A stretch of DNA of 7,473 bases from positions 1-7,473 of the forward strand of contig DATBMA010000084.1 in the NCBI GenBank assembly GCA_036555105.1, given 5' to 3'. The position numbers and the translations under genes were made by a program. Source of the stretch: DATBMA01 sp036555105. Lineage in GTDB: Bacteria; Actinomycetota; Acidimicrobiia; Spongiisociales; ZC4RG35. Every line of letters begins with the position of its first letter. Position 1 is the first letter of the stretch. Shown in pieces: positions 1 to 5,270 of this stretch. The notes under the pieces were generated by a model, which made no database searches, had not been told where the DNA came from, and saw nothing but the letters and a program-made list of their open reading frames with translations.

Positions 1-50
1 TGGCGATCTGGGCTCTCGGCACCACGGAGAAGGAGGCTGCCGTCGCCTGA
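1..50 (+). CDS. possible 3' end of a gene entering from the left
   Basis: A reading frame open from the left edge (codons from position 3) ends with TGA at 48-50 and would encode a C-terminus reading AIWALGTTEKEAAVA. It has normal coding composition with G/C-rich third positions. It would be convergent with the nitroreductase, whose stop is at 55-57, leaving 4 nt between them. With only 15 codons visible the absence of stops carries little weight, and I do not recognise the family. A tail-to-tail gene end is the simplest explanation, but it could also be non-coding. Confidence 0.3.
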   Translation, partial: AIWALGTTEKEAAVA

Positions 51-54
51 TGGC

Positions 55-564
55 TCACCAACGATCGCGGTGTACGACCTCGTCGAAGGGCTTGCGGTTC
101 ATGGCCTTGATGGGGCGCAACGGCCGGTCGGCCGGGTATCCGACCGATATGAGGTGGGCGCAATAGCGGTCGGCTGGGAACCCGAGAATCTTGCGGGCGA
201 GGTCCTGGTCGTGCACTGAGGCGTGACCGGTGCCGATCCCCAGATCGGCGGCGGCGATCATCATCTGCATCACCGCCTGGCCGAGATCGAGGTTGAGTAT
301 GGGCAACTCCTGTTCGCCGGTCAGTGAGATGACGGCGATGGCCGCTTTCGCTCCGGCCACGTGCCACGCGCCGCGCCAGACACCTGTCAGCTCCTTGAGC
401 AGGTCAGGATCGGTGACGGCTATGAAGTCCCAGGGCTGCCAGTTGCGCGCCGACGGGGTCAACCGGCCTGCCTCCAGAATGCGATCGAGGTCCTCAGGGC
501 GCAAAGGCTGATCCGAGAACTCTCTGACGTTGCGGCGCGAGGTGATGGCGTCCCAGGTCTCCAT
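55..564 (-). CDS. nitroreductase family protein (FMN-dependent)
   Basis: This 169-residue protein starting METWDAITSR is a compact nitroreductase-fold flavoprotein. Such enzymes bind FMN and use NAD(P)H to reduce nitro groups, quinones or similar acceptors in the cytoplasm. Seen: the N-terminal SRRNVREF segment (residues 9-16), matching the family SRRSIR-type FMN-phosphate contact; TPSARNWQPWDFIAV (36-50), matching the family pSa.N.QPw segment; and the C-terminal block LGIGTGHASV...LGFPADRYCAHLISVGYPA (109-145), with the usual G-rich turn and final GYP. The length is at the short end of the family (about 170-220). A longer frame reaches a TTG at 630, but I chose the ATG at 564: family similarity begins there, the extra 22 residues look unconserved, and a TACGCT box lies 7 nt upstream, as in a leaderless promoter. 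There is no Shine-Dalgarno sequence. Substrate unknown. It is divergent from the ABM-domain gene. Confidence 0.88.
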   Translation of the reverse strand: METWDAITSRRNVREFSDQPLRPEDLDRILEAGRLTPSARNWQPWDFIAVTDPDLLKELTGVWRGAWHVAGAKAAIAVISLTGEQELPILNLDLGQAVMQMMIAAADLGIGTGHASVHDQDLARKILGFPADRYCAHLISVGYPADRPLRPIKAMNRKPFDEVVHRDRW

Positions 565-571
565 GGCAGGG

Positions 572-577
572 AGCGTA
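572..577 (-). promoter_or_regulatory. putative -10 box (TACGCT), leaderless promoter of the nitroreductase gene
   Basis: Read on the minus strand, TACGCT is followed by 7 nt and then the ATG at 564-562. This spacing would put the transcription start at or next to the start codon, and no ribosome binding site precedes this ATG. It fits the actinobacterial TAnnnT -10 consensus. No convincing TTGACA-like -35 is seen. The same arrangement recurs at two other genes in the window. Confidence 0.45.
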
Positions 578-643
578 GGGGCTTCTTCGAGCTGGCTCGC
601 TGAAACGGCGATGCCCGTTGAGAACTGCAAAAATCCAAGCCCT

Positions 644-650
644 GAGGAGG
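644..650 (+). promoter_or_regulatory. ribosome binding site of the ABM-domain gene
   Basis: GAGGAGG, complementary to the 16S rRNA 3' end, lies 7 nt before the ATG at 658. It fixes that start. It contrasts with the divergent nitroreductase gene, which has no such site. Confidence 0.8.
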
Positions 651-657
651 TTCAAGC

Positions 658-1029
658 ATGTCCGAGCCGCTCGTCTTCGTCTCGCACTTTCGGGTCAGGG
701 AGGGGAAGCTCGAGGACTTCCGGCGGGAATTCGAGCTGGTTGTCCGCGAGCTTGAAGGAGACAAGCCTGGGACGCTGTTCTATGCGGCTTATCTGAATGA
801 AGACGAGACCAAGCTGACGATCTTTCACGTCTTTGGTGATGCGGCGGGGATGGATGCGCATTTCGTCGGAGCGGAGGCTCGCTCGACGAACGCCTATCAG
901 ATGATCGAACCAGCGAAGGCCGAGATCTTCGGCAGGCCCAGCGCGGGCGCCCTCACGATGTTGGAGGAGATGGCGGCGGAATTGAGTCCCGAACACCTGG
1001 GCGGCTTCATGCGCCTGGAGGCCAGCTAG
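658..1029 (+). CDS. putative quinol monooxygenase / ABM-domain protein
   Basis: This 123-residue soluble protein has a single dimeric alpha/beta-barrel domain of the antibiotic biosynthesis monooxygenase (ABM; YgiN-like) superfamily. Seen: an N-terminal beta strand LVFVSHFRVREGKLEDF (5-21), matching the family pattern of a strand followed by a PGK-type turn and helix; the hallmark PGTLFYAAYLNED (37-49), equivalent to the family PG...Y segment; and TIFHVFGDAAGMDAHF (54-69), equivalent to evwed..Al.aH. The C-terminal part (about 90-123) is longer than in minimal members. Characterised members oxidise quinols or polyketides without a cofactor, but many close relatives have no known activity, so the substrate is not assigned. 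A strong Shine-Dalgarno sequence supports the start. Its divergent partner, a nitroreductase, is also compatible with quinone or aromatic redox chemistry; that link is inferred from context only. Confidence 0.75.
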   Translation: MSEPLVFVSHFRVREGKLEDFRREFELVVRELEGDKPGTLFYAAYLNEDETKLTIFHVFGDAAGMDAHFVGAEARSTNAYQMIEPAKAEIFGRPSAGALTMLEEMAAELSPEHLGGFMRLEAS

Positions 1030-1120
1030 TCGAGGGGTGTGGCTCTTGGTCGACATGGTCAAAGACCGGTTCGCTGGCGTGACTCCACCACCTGGCCCCG
1101 TGGCCTAGCTTCGACCGTCC
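1030..1120 (+). other. short intergenic stretch
   Basis: These 91 nt between two rightward genes hold no credible ORF. A small GGTC-AAA-GACC hairpin at 1057-1067 has only a 4-bp stem and no T-tract, so I do not call it a terminator. Near the right end, TAGCTT at 1106-1111 could be a -10 box for the next gene, 9 nt before its GTG. Confidence 0.5.
1106..1111 (+). promoter_or_regulatory. weak candidate -10 box (TAGCTT) for the NHL/FGLLP gene
   Basis: TAGCTT fits TAnnnT and ends 9 nt before the GTG at 1121, which has no clear ribosome binding site. The spacing is slightly longer than usual for a leaderless start. The same hexamer at the same 9-nt spacing precedes the LigD-like gene (4383-4388, minus). 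No -35 is evident. Confidence 0.3.
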
Positions 1121-3100
1121 GTGAACAGGTTCGGCGTCCTCCTCCTGGGTGCATTCCTGGCGCTGACCACTGGAGGGGTCGTAGTTCACATTGCCGGCGC
1201 CCCTCCGCCGGCCCTTGGCACCGACGGTGAGGGAGGACCGGCCACGGAGGCCGCAGTCAATAACGCCGATGACGTGGCCGTCGCCCCCAACGGCGACATC
1301 TACCTCGCCGACTTCAACAGCGCTCGTCTGCTGCGGATCCACGATGGGATTCTCACGGTCTCCTATCGGGGAACCTTCAACGAAGGCGAGACCGACTTCA
1401 CCGGGGTAGCGGTGGCCTCGGACGGCACGGTCTACTTCACAACCGGCCTGGCCGTGAGGGCGATCGCCCCCGACGGAACCATCTCAGTGGTTCTAGGCGG
1501 CCTTCCGGGCACCCAGGTCTTCAGCCCCAAGCTGGCGGTGGGACCAGACGATTCGCTGTACATGGCCGGCGGCCGAATCCCCCGCATCGACTTGATTGCC
1601 GACGGGTTGGCCACGCTTGTCGCCGGCTCCGACGAGCCGGCCACCGGGCCGGGGGAGGGCGACGGCGGCATCGCCTCCGACGCTCGTTTCGGTCGGATTG
1701 CGGATCTCGCCATCGACTCGGCCGGGGTGATGTATGCGGCCGACGAAGACTTCGGTGACGTTCGCCGGATCGGTACTGACGGGATCATCACCACGATCTT
1801 CGGCGCCGGGGCCCTTTCGTTTCAGGATGTTCCCGATGGCACACGGGCAGCCGATGTGGGCTATGGCGGGGCCGAGCTCGGGATAACCGTCGACGAGTCC
1901 GACCGTCTATACATCGTGCTTCGCCTGGGCGGCGTCGTCTGGGTGGTAGACGACGGGCTCATGACCCGGGTGGTAGGCGGCGGGCCCAACCCCGGGACCG
2001 GGTTCCCCCCGCTGGAGACCCAGCTGTCGGCAGCGACCAGGCTCGCTCCCACCGGTGACGGCGATCTGCTGATTCTGACGGACGACGGCCGCGTGCTCCT
2101 GCAGAGCCCCGGCGCCGGTGCTTCGACCGCCAGCGATCTGATCGAGTCGGTCCCCTCGCCGGCGGCGATCAACCTCGACCCGATCGTGGTGGCCACCTCG
2201 GTGGCACTCACCGCCGGGATGCTGTTCCTGGTCCCCTTCCCGGCCGAGATGTTCAACGACACCCTGGCCAGCCACTACGACCAGATCAGGGGATGGTTCC
2301 GCCGTCGCAAGCGGGAAGAGGAGGGGAGGCGGAGCTTCTGGGCGGGCCCAATCGGTCTGATCCTGTCGATCCTGGTGATGGCGCTGTTGTACGGGTTCCT
2401 CGACCCCAGCTTCGGCCTCAAGCCCGAGTCTGTCCCGACTTTCTTCGGGCTGCTGCTCGGGGTGCTGGTCGTCACCCTCGGCTTCGCTCTACCGACGATG
2501 GTGATCCGGCGTGTGCGGGCGGGAGACTGGGGAAGGCTGCGCGCCCTTCCGATCGCCCTGCTGATCGGAGTGGCCTGCGTGGCCCTCTCCCGCCTGATCG
2601 GGTTCCTACCCGGCTATCTATATGGCATCGTGCTCGGACTGGTTTTCGGCCACGAGGTCGGGGAGGGCCAGGAAGCTGCCGAGGTGACGGTGACTTCGGT
2701 GATCCTGCTGGCTATCGCTCTCGGCTCGTGGTTCGCTTTGGGGGCGGTGCGGGCGAGCGAAGGTGGTTCCTTCGGCGACCTGGCCGAGGCAGCGCTGGCC
2801 ATGATCACCATCTCTGCTTTCGAAGGGCTGGTGTTCGGGCTCCTGCCCATCCACGGGATGCCGGGCCGGGCTCTCTTCGCCCACCGCAAGTGGCTGTGGC
2901 TGGTCGTGTGGGGGATATCCGTGCTGGTCTTCTTCCACGTGTTGATCAACCCCCAGTCGGGCTACCTGGCCAGCACCGCCCTGGTCCCGGTTGCCACCAC
3001 CTACGGGCTCCTGGTGGTGTTCACGCTGATTTCAGTCGGCTTGTGGGCCTACTTCCGCGACAGGGACAAGGCGAATACCTCCTCCCCCGGGAGCGCGTGA
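1121..3100 (+). CDS. NHL-type beta-propeller fused to a multi-pass FGLLP-motif membrane domain
   Basis: This 659-residue protein has three parts. Residues about 4-24 are hydrophobic (GVLLLGAFLALTTGGVVV) and act as a signal peptide or anchor. Residues about 33-330 form NHL/SMP-30-like propeller repeats: TDGEGGPATEAAVNNADDVA (34-53) followed by NGDIYLADFNSARLLRI (57-73), and again GDGGIASDARF...DLAIDSAGVMYAADEDFGDVRRI (180-217), the motif seen in Gly-Asp-Gly-Gly-Pro-Ala-type NHL proteins. Residues about 350-645 contain roughly eight to nine hydrophobic segments (about 353-372, 408-427, 440-460, 476-510, 524-543, 555-575, 591-608, 620-644), with FGLLP at 572-576 followed by HGMPG. That signature matches what I recall as the FGLLP motif-containing membrane proteins of actinobacteria, whose function is unknown. 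The propeller is predicted to face outside. GTG was chosen because the signal anchor begins there. The stop codon falls inside the first unit of the 24-bp repeat, so the C-terminal SSPGSA is repeat-encoded. Confidence 0.82.
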   Translation: MNRFGVLLLGAFLALTTGGVVVHIAGAPPPALGTDGEGGPATEAAVNNADDVAVAPNGDIYLADFNSARLLRIHDGILTVSYRGTFNEGETDFTGVAVASDGTVYFTTGLAVRAIAPDGTISVVLGGLPGTQVFSPKLAVGPDDSLYMAGGRIPRIDLIADGLATLVAGSDEPATGPGEGDGGIASDARFGRIADLAIDSAGVMYAADEDFGDVRRIGTDGIITTIFGAGALSFQDVPDGTRAADVGYGGAELGITVDESDRLYIVLRLGGVVWVVDDGLMTRVVGGGPNPGTGFPPLETQLSAATRLAPTGDGDLLILTDDGRVLLQSPGAGASTASDLIESVPSPAAINLDPIVVATSVALTAGMLFLVPFPAEMFNDTLASHYDQIRGWFRRRKREEEGRRSFWAGPIGLILSILVMALLYGFLDPSFGLKPESVPTFFGLLLGVLVVTLGFALPTMVIRRVRAGDWGRLRALPIALLIGVACVALSRLIGFLPGYLYGIVLGLVFGHEVGEGQEAAEVTVTSVILLAIALGSWFALGAVRASEGGSFGDLAEAALAMITISAFEGLVFGLLPIHGMPGRALFAHRKWLWLVVWGISVLVFFHVLINPQSGYLASTALVPVATTYGLLVVFTLISVGLWAYFRDRDKANTSSPGSA

Positions 3101-3215
3101 TTTCCTCCCCCTGGGAGCGCGTTATCTCCTCCCCCTGGGAGCGCGTTATCTCCTCCCCCGGGGAGCGCGTTATCTCCTCCCCCGGGGAGCGCGTTATCTC
3201 CTCCCCCGGGGAGCG
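3080..3215. repeat. 24-bp direct tandem repeat, six units
   Basis: Units start at 3080, 3103, 3127, 3151, 3175 and 3199; the last is truncated after about 17 nt. Each begins TCCTCCCCC, continues with T or G then GGGAGCGCG, and ends TTATC. Unit 1 lacks the variable base (23 nt) and ends TGATT instead of TTATC; its TGA is the stop codon of the upstream gene. Units 2-3 carry T and units 4-6 carry G at the variable position, a gradient typical of stepwise duplication. The core CTCCCCCGGGGAG of units 4-6 is nearly self-complementary. There are no spacers, so it is not CRISPR. Most of it lies in the gap between two convergent genes. Its function is unknown; it could be a slippage-generated minisatellite or part of a bidirectional transcription barrier. 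Confidence 0.92.
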
Positions 3216-3235
3216 GCAGCGACCTTGGGGGAGGT

Positions 3236-3259
3236 GGCGCTTCAACTGGTTGAAGCGCC
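3236..3259. terminator. perfect inverted repeat, putative bidirectional terminator hairpin
   Basis: GGCGCTTCAA (3236-3245) and TTGAAGCGCC (3250-3259) are exact reverse complements around the loop CTGG, giving a 10-bp stem with a tetraloop. It sits between the convergent NHL/FGLLP gene (ends 3100) and the LigD-like gene (ends 3297), where termination in both directions is expected. Neither side has a T-tract, so it would be the U-less type often proposed in actinobacteria. It could alternatively be a protein-binding palindrome. Confidence 0.65.
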
Positions 3260-3296
3260 GGAGGAGGTCGAGGCCAGACCTACGCGAAGCCGCGCC

Positions 3297-4373
3297 TCAA
3301 CCCGAGGCCGTGATTGCCAGCCAATCCGGCGATTCCGCACCCGATGCGTACATGGACCCGAGCCGTTTGGCCACGATCCCATCCATCCCCTGGGCGGTGA
3401 CCGCGGTGAGCAGCGCCACCCCTTCGCCGACGGTTGCCGGCGAGAGCACCACCTTGTCCGAGGGAATGATCAACTCCTCGAGCAGCCGGCGACGCTCTTC
3501 CAGCGGGCGGCCGGTGAGGTCGATCCCGTCCAGGTAGAGCAGGTCGAACACGACGTAGGCGACCGGGACCCGCCGAACCCCCTCGTCCACTTGAATCTCC
3601 ATCCGCAGCTGCAGCCGCTCGCCTGAGGGGACGCCGTCGTCGAAGGCGACGACCACTCCGTCGAGCATCGCATCCAGGGCAACGACCCGGTTATGCACGT
3701 CCCGCAGCTCCGGGTATTGGGCGGTGACATCGGAGCCGCGGGCGATCAGCCGCGTCTCATCCCCACAGATGGCGAGGGCCCGGAGCCCATCCCACTGCGG
3801 CTCGAACATCCAGCCCGGATGGTCGAAGGCCCGGTCGGAGGGAGTGGCGCGCATTGGCTCGGCCACCGGCAACGCCTCCGAGGGGGGTCGCAGATCCTCC
3901 CGCATGATGGCCAGCCACTGGTCCCGGCGGTCCTTGATCCCGGTGTGAACCAGGTGCCAGATCCCATGGAGGCGTTCGCCCTCGAGGCGGAAGGTGAGAC
4001 GGTCTTCGGTCCTGCCGACCAACTCCCAGGTGCCGCGGTCGAAGATGCGGACCTGCCCGCCCCCGTATTCCCCTTCGGGGATCGACCCGGTGAAGTCGAG
4101 GTACTCCATCGGATGGTCCTCGGTCCGGATGGCGAGGTGGCGCTCACCCTTCCGCCGCGGCAACTCCTTAGGGACCGCCCACGAGACCAGCACCGGTGTC
4201 TCACCGTTGAACATCTCGAGCCGCAAATCGTGATGAAGGGCGGTGGCGTGGTGCTGCCCGATCACGAAGCGGTTGCCGACCGGGACGCTCAGCGGATCGA
4301 CGTCGGCGCCTGGCTGGCCACCGGCCGGCTCGGGCGTGACCGCGAAGTCCCGCTTCCGGTCGTAGGTGCTCAT
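3297..4373 (-). CDS. LigD-type 3'-phosphoesterase fused to a degenerate (probably inactive) ATP-dependent ligase domain
   Basis: This 358-residue protein has two domains of the end-joining ligase LigD. Residues about 28-160 are the 3'-phosphoesterase, which trims 3'-phosphate or ribonucleotide ends: H41, H47, D49 and R51 in GQHHATALHHDLRLE match the family metal site, and EDHPMEY (H87, Y91) and GSIPEGEYGGG (96-106) are typical. Residues about 185-358 follow the ligase nucleotidyltransferase fold, but key residues are changed. Motif I reads EPQWDGLR, with Q193 where the adenylated lysine belongs. Motif III reads LDGVVVAFD, with V240 for the metal-binding Glu. Motif IV has D331 for Glu. Motif V reads WLAIT, with A353 and T355 for the lysines. 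The OB-fold and polymerase domains are absent. I infer an active phosphoesterase with a pseudo-ligase that may only bind DNA or a partner. No ku gene is visible. The ATG at 4373 is 47 nt after the DsrE-like gene and has no strong ribosome binding site. Confidence 0.88.
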   Translation of the reverse strand: MSTYDRKRDFAVTPEPAGGQPGADVDPLSVPVGNRFVIGQHHATALHHDLRLEMFNGETPVLVSWAVPKELPRRKGERHLAIRTEDHPMEYLDFTGSIPEGEYGGGQVRIFDRGTWELVGRTEDRLTFRLEGERLHGIWHLVHTGIKDRRDQWLAIMREDLRPPSEALPVAEPMRATPSDRAFDHPGWMFEPQWDGLRALAICGDETRLIARGSDVTAQYPELRDVHNRVVALDAMLDGVVVAFDDGVPSGERLQLRMEIQVDEGVRRVPVAYVVFDLLYLDGIDLTGRPLEERRRLLEELIIPSDKVVLSPATVGEGVALLTAVTAQGMDGIVAKRLGSMYASGAESPDWLAITASG

Positions 4374-4382
4374 GTCGCCCCG

Positions 4383-4388
4383 AAGCTA
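4383..4388 (-). promoter_or_regulatory. weak candidate -10 box (TAGCTT) for the LigD-like gene
   Basis: Minus-strand TAGCTT, followed by 9 nt, precedes the ATG at 4373. It lies in the 47-nt gap after the DsrE-like gene, so the LigD-like gene could have its own promoter instead of, or as well as, readthrough from the sulfur operon. No -35 is seen. It is identical in hexamer and spacing to the site before the NHL/FGLLP gene. Confidence 0.3.
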
Positions 4389-4420
4389 TCGCCTCGAGCC
4401 GCGCCGGACGCCCCACCCGG

Positions 4421-4927
4421 TCAGATGAAGATGACCTGTGCCCCTTCCGACAGCGCAATGAAGTCGGCGGCGGAGATGATCCCCTCCACCTTGTCGTAGA
4501 GCTGGTCCTCGGTCAGGTGCATCATGTCGGCCGACATCCTGCAGGCCCATAGGTGCCCGCCGGAGTCGGCGATCATCTCCAGGAACTCGGGGACGTCGGG
4601 GACGTCGATCCCCTCCATCTGCTTCTTCATCATGTGGGTGGCGAACGACGTCATTCCCGGAAGGCCCATGAGCATGGGCGACGTGTGTGTAGCCGGGTTG
4701 CCGACCGGGCTGAACTTGAGGTCAGCCATGGTCTCCTTGTTGATGATGTCGAATCCCCAGAAGGTGAAGAAGAGGTGGGTCTCGATCCCCTCCCCGAGGG
4801 CGGCGTTGGCCAGGACCAGGCCCGGATAGGCCATGTCGAGGCTCCCTTTGGAGCAGATAATGCAGAGCTTGCGCCCACTGTCCTCGTCTTCGAAGACGGG
4901 TACCGGTGCTTCCATGGTCAGTGTCAT
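4421..4927 (-). CDS. DsrE/DsrF/DrsH-like family sulfur-transfer protein
   Basis: This 168-residue cytoplasmic protein belongs to the DsrE-like family, whose members carry sulfane sulfur on a conserved cysteine or support membrane-linked sulfur metabolism. Seen: LCIICSKGSLDMAYPGLVLANAALGEGIETHLFFTFWG (21-58), the family's first strand-helix-strand with the F.TFwG signature; a central METADLKF-like stretch followed by a Met-rich region (84-104, PMLMGLPGM..FATHMMKKQM); and HLWACRMSADMM (125-136), where C129 is the family cysteine in the usual ACqMSmD context. The C-terminus VEGIISAADFIALSEGAQVIFI is typical. C22 and C25 add a CxxC near the N-terminus. It follows the DsrC-like gene by 15 nt and has GAGAGGAG (4942-4935) 7 nt before the ATG; a second ATG four codons in (4915) is an alternative start. 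It is the third gene of the sulfur operon and probably a persulfide partner of the DsrC-like protein. Confidence 0.88.
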   Translation of the reverse strand: MTLTMEAPVPVFEDEDSGRKLCIICSKGSLDMAYPGLVLANAALGEGIETHLFFTFWGFDIINKETMADLKFSPVGNPATHTSPMLMGLPGMTSFATHMMKKQMEGIDVPDVPEFLEMIADSGGHLWACRMSADMMHLTEDQLYDKVEGIISAADFIALSEGAQVIFI

Positions 4928-4942
4928 CGTGTCACTCCTCTC

Positions 4943-5257
4943 TCACACGCATCCCACCGGCTTGGGAACGCCGGCGACGTAAGCCAGCTTCTTGGCCGGC
5001 TTCTTGGGGAACAGCGTGAACAGCTCCTTGGTGGGGATCCCCGCCTGCTGGGTGATCCGACGCAGGGTGGGGGATTCGCCCTGGGCCTGGAAGTCGTCTC
5101 GCATGAAGTGGATGGCCTTCCAGTGGGCGTCGGTCAGGTCGATGCCGATGTTGGCTGCGAACTGACGGGCGACGTCCTCGTTCCACTCTTCGAAGTCCGT
5201 GAGGAAGCCCTCGGAATCGACGTGGACGTCCTTTCCAGCGATGGTTGCTGCCGGCAT
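4943..5257 (-). CDS. DsrC/TusE-like sulfur relay protein with only the terminal cysteine
   Basis: This 104-residue protein is a DsrC/TusE/DsvC family sulfur carrier. Seen: DSEGFLTDFEEWNEDVARQFA (14-34), matching the family dG(f/y)l.d...W....A..lA; LTDAHWKAIHFMRDDFQAQGESPTLRRI (41-68), matching lt..HW.vi.f.R.yy...g..P..r.l; and the flexible tail AGVPKPVGCV (95-104). The penultimate C103 (CysA) is present. Dissimilatory DsrC has a second cysteine (CysB) 11 residues upstream; here that position is A92, so no intramolecular disulfide can form. Known proteins with CysA alone (TusE type) act as persulfide carriers, so a sulfur-trafficking role fits better than electron transfer in sulfite reduction. 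It is the middle gene of the operon: an AAGGAGGT site overlaps the upstream stop codon, and the DsrE-like gene starts 15 nt after its end. Confidence 0.9.
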   Translation of the reverse strand: MPAATIAGKDVHVDSEGFLTDFEEWNEDVARQFAANIGIDLTDAHWKAIHFMRDDFQAQGESPTLRRITQQAGIPTKELFTLFPKKPAKKLAYVAGVPKPVGCV

Positions 5258-5262
5258 GGTCT

Positions 5263-5270
5263 ACCTCCTT
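5263..5270 (-). promoter_or_regulatory. ribosome binding site of the DsrC-like gene, overlapping the upstream stop
   Basis: AAGGAGGT on the minus strand is a full anti-Shine-Dalgarno match 5 nt before the ATG at 5257. Its first two bases are the last two of the TAA stop (5271-5269) of the flavoprotein gene. This suggests translational coupling and fixes both the stop and the start. Confidence 0.85.

Noticed and set aside
565..630. Longer nitroreductase start at the TTG at 630
   Set aside because: The extra 22 residues do not look like the family, there is no ribosome binding site, and the ATG at 564 has a well-placed -10 box.
3080..3215. CRISPR array
   Set aside because: The units are directly adjacent with no unique spacers and no cas genes are nearby; it is a simple tandem repeat.
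3021..3245. Small minus-strand protein with SPGEEITR repeats
   Set aside because: A 24-bp period gives a repeated peptide in every frame; there is no ribosome binding site or family resemblance.
2293..3537. Long plus-strand open frame of 414 codons overlapping the end of the NHL/FGLLP gene and the LigD-like gene
   Set aside because: It is in another frame of two well-supported genes, its product is Arg/Gly/Pro-rich low-complexity sequence, and it is kept open by high GC and the 24-bp repeat.
3693..4499. Plus-strand open frame of 268 codons opposite the LigD-like gene
   Set aside because: Shadow of the minus-strand gene, whose conserved phosphoesterase motifs cover this region.
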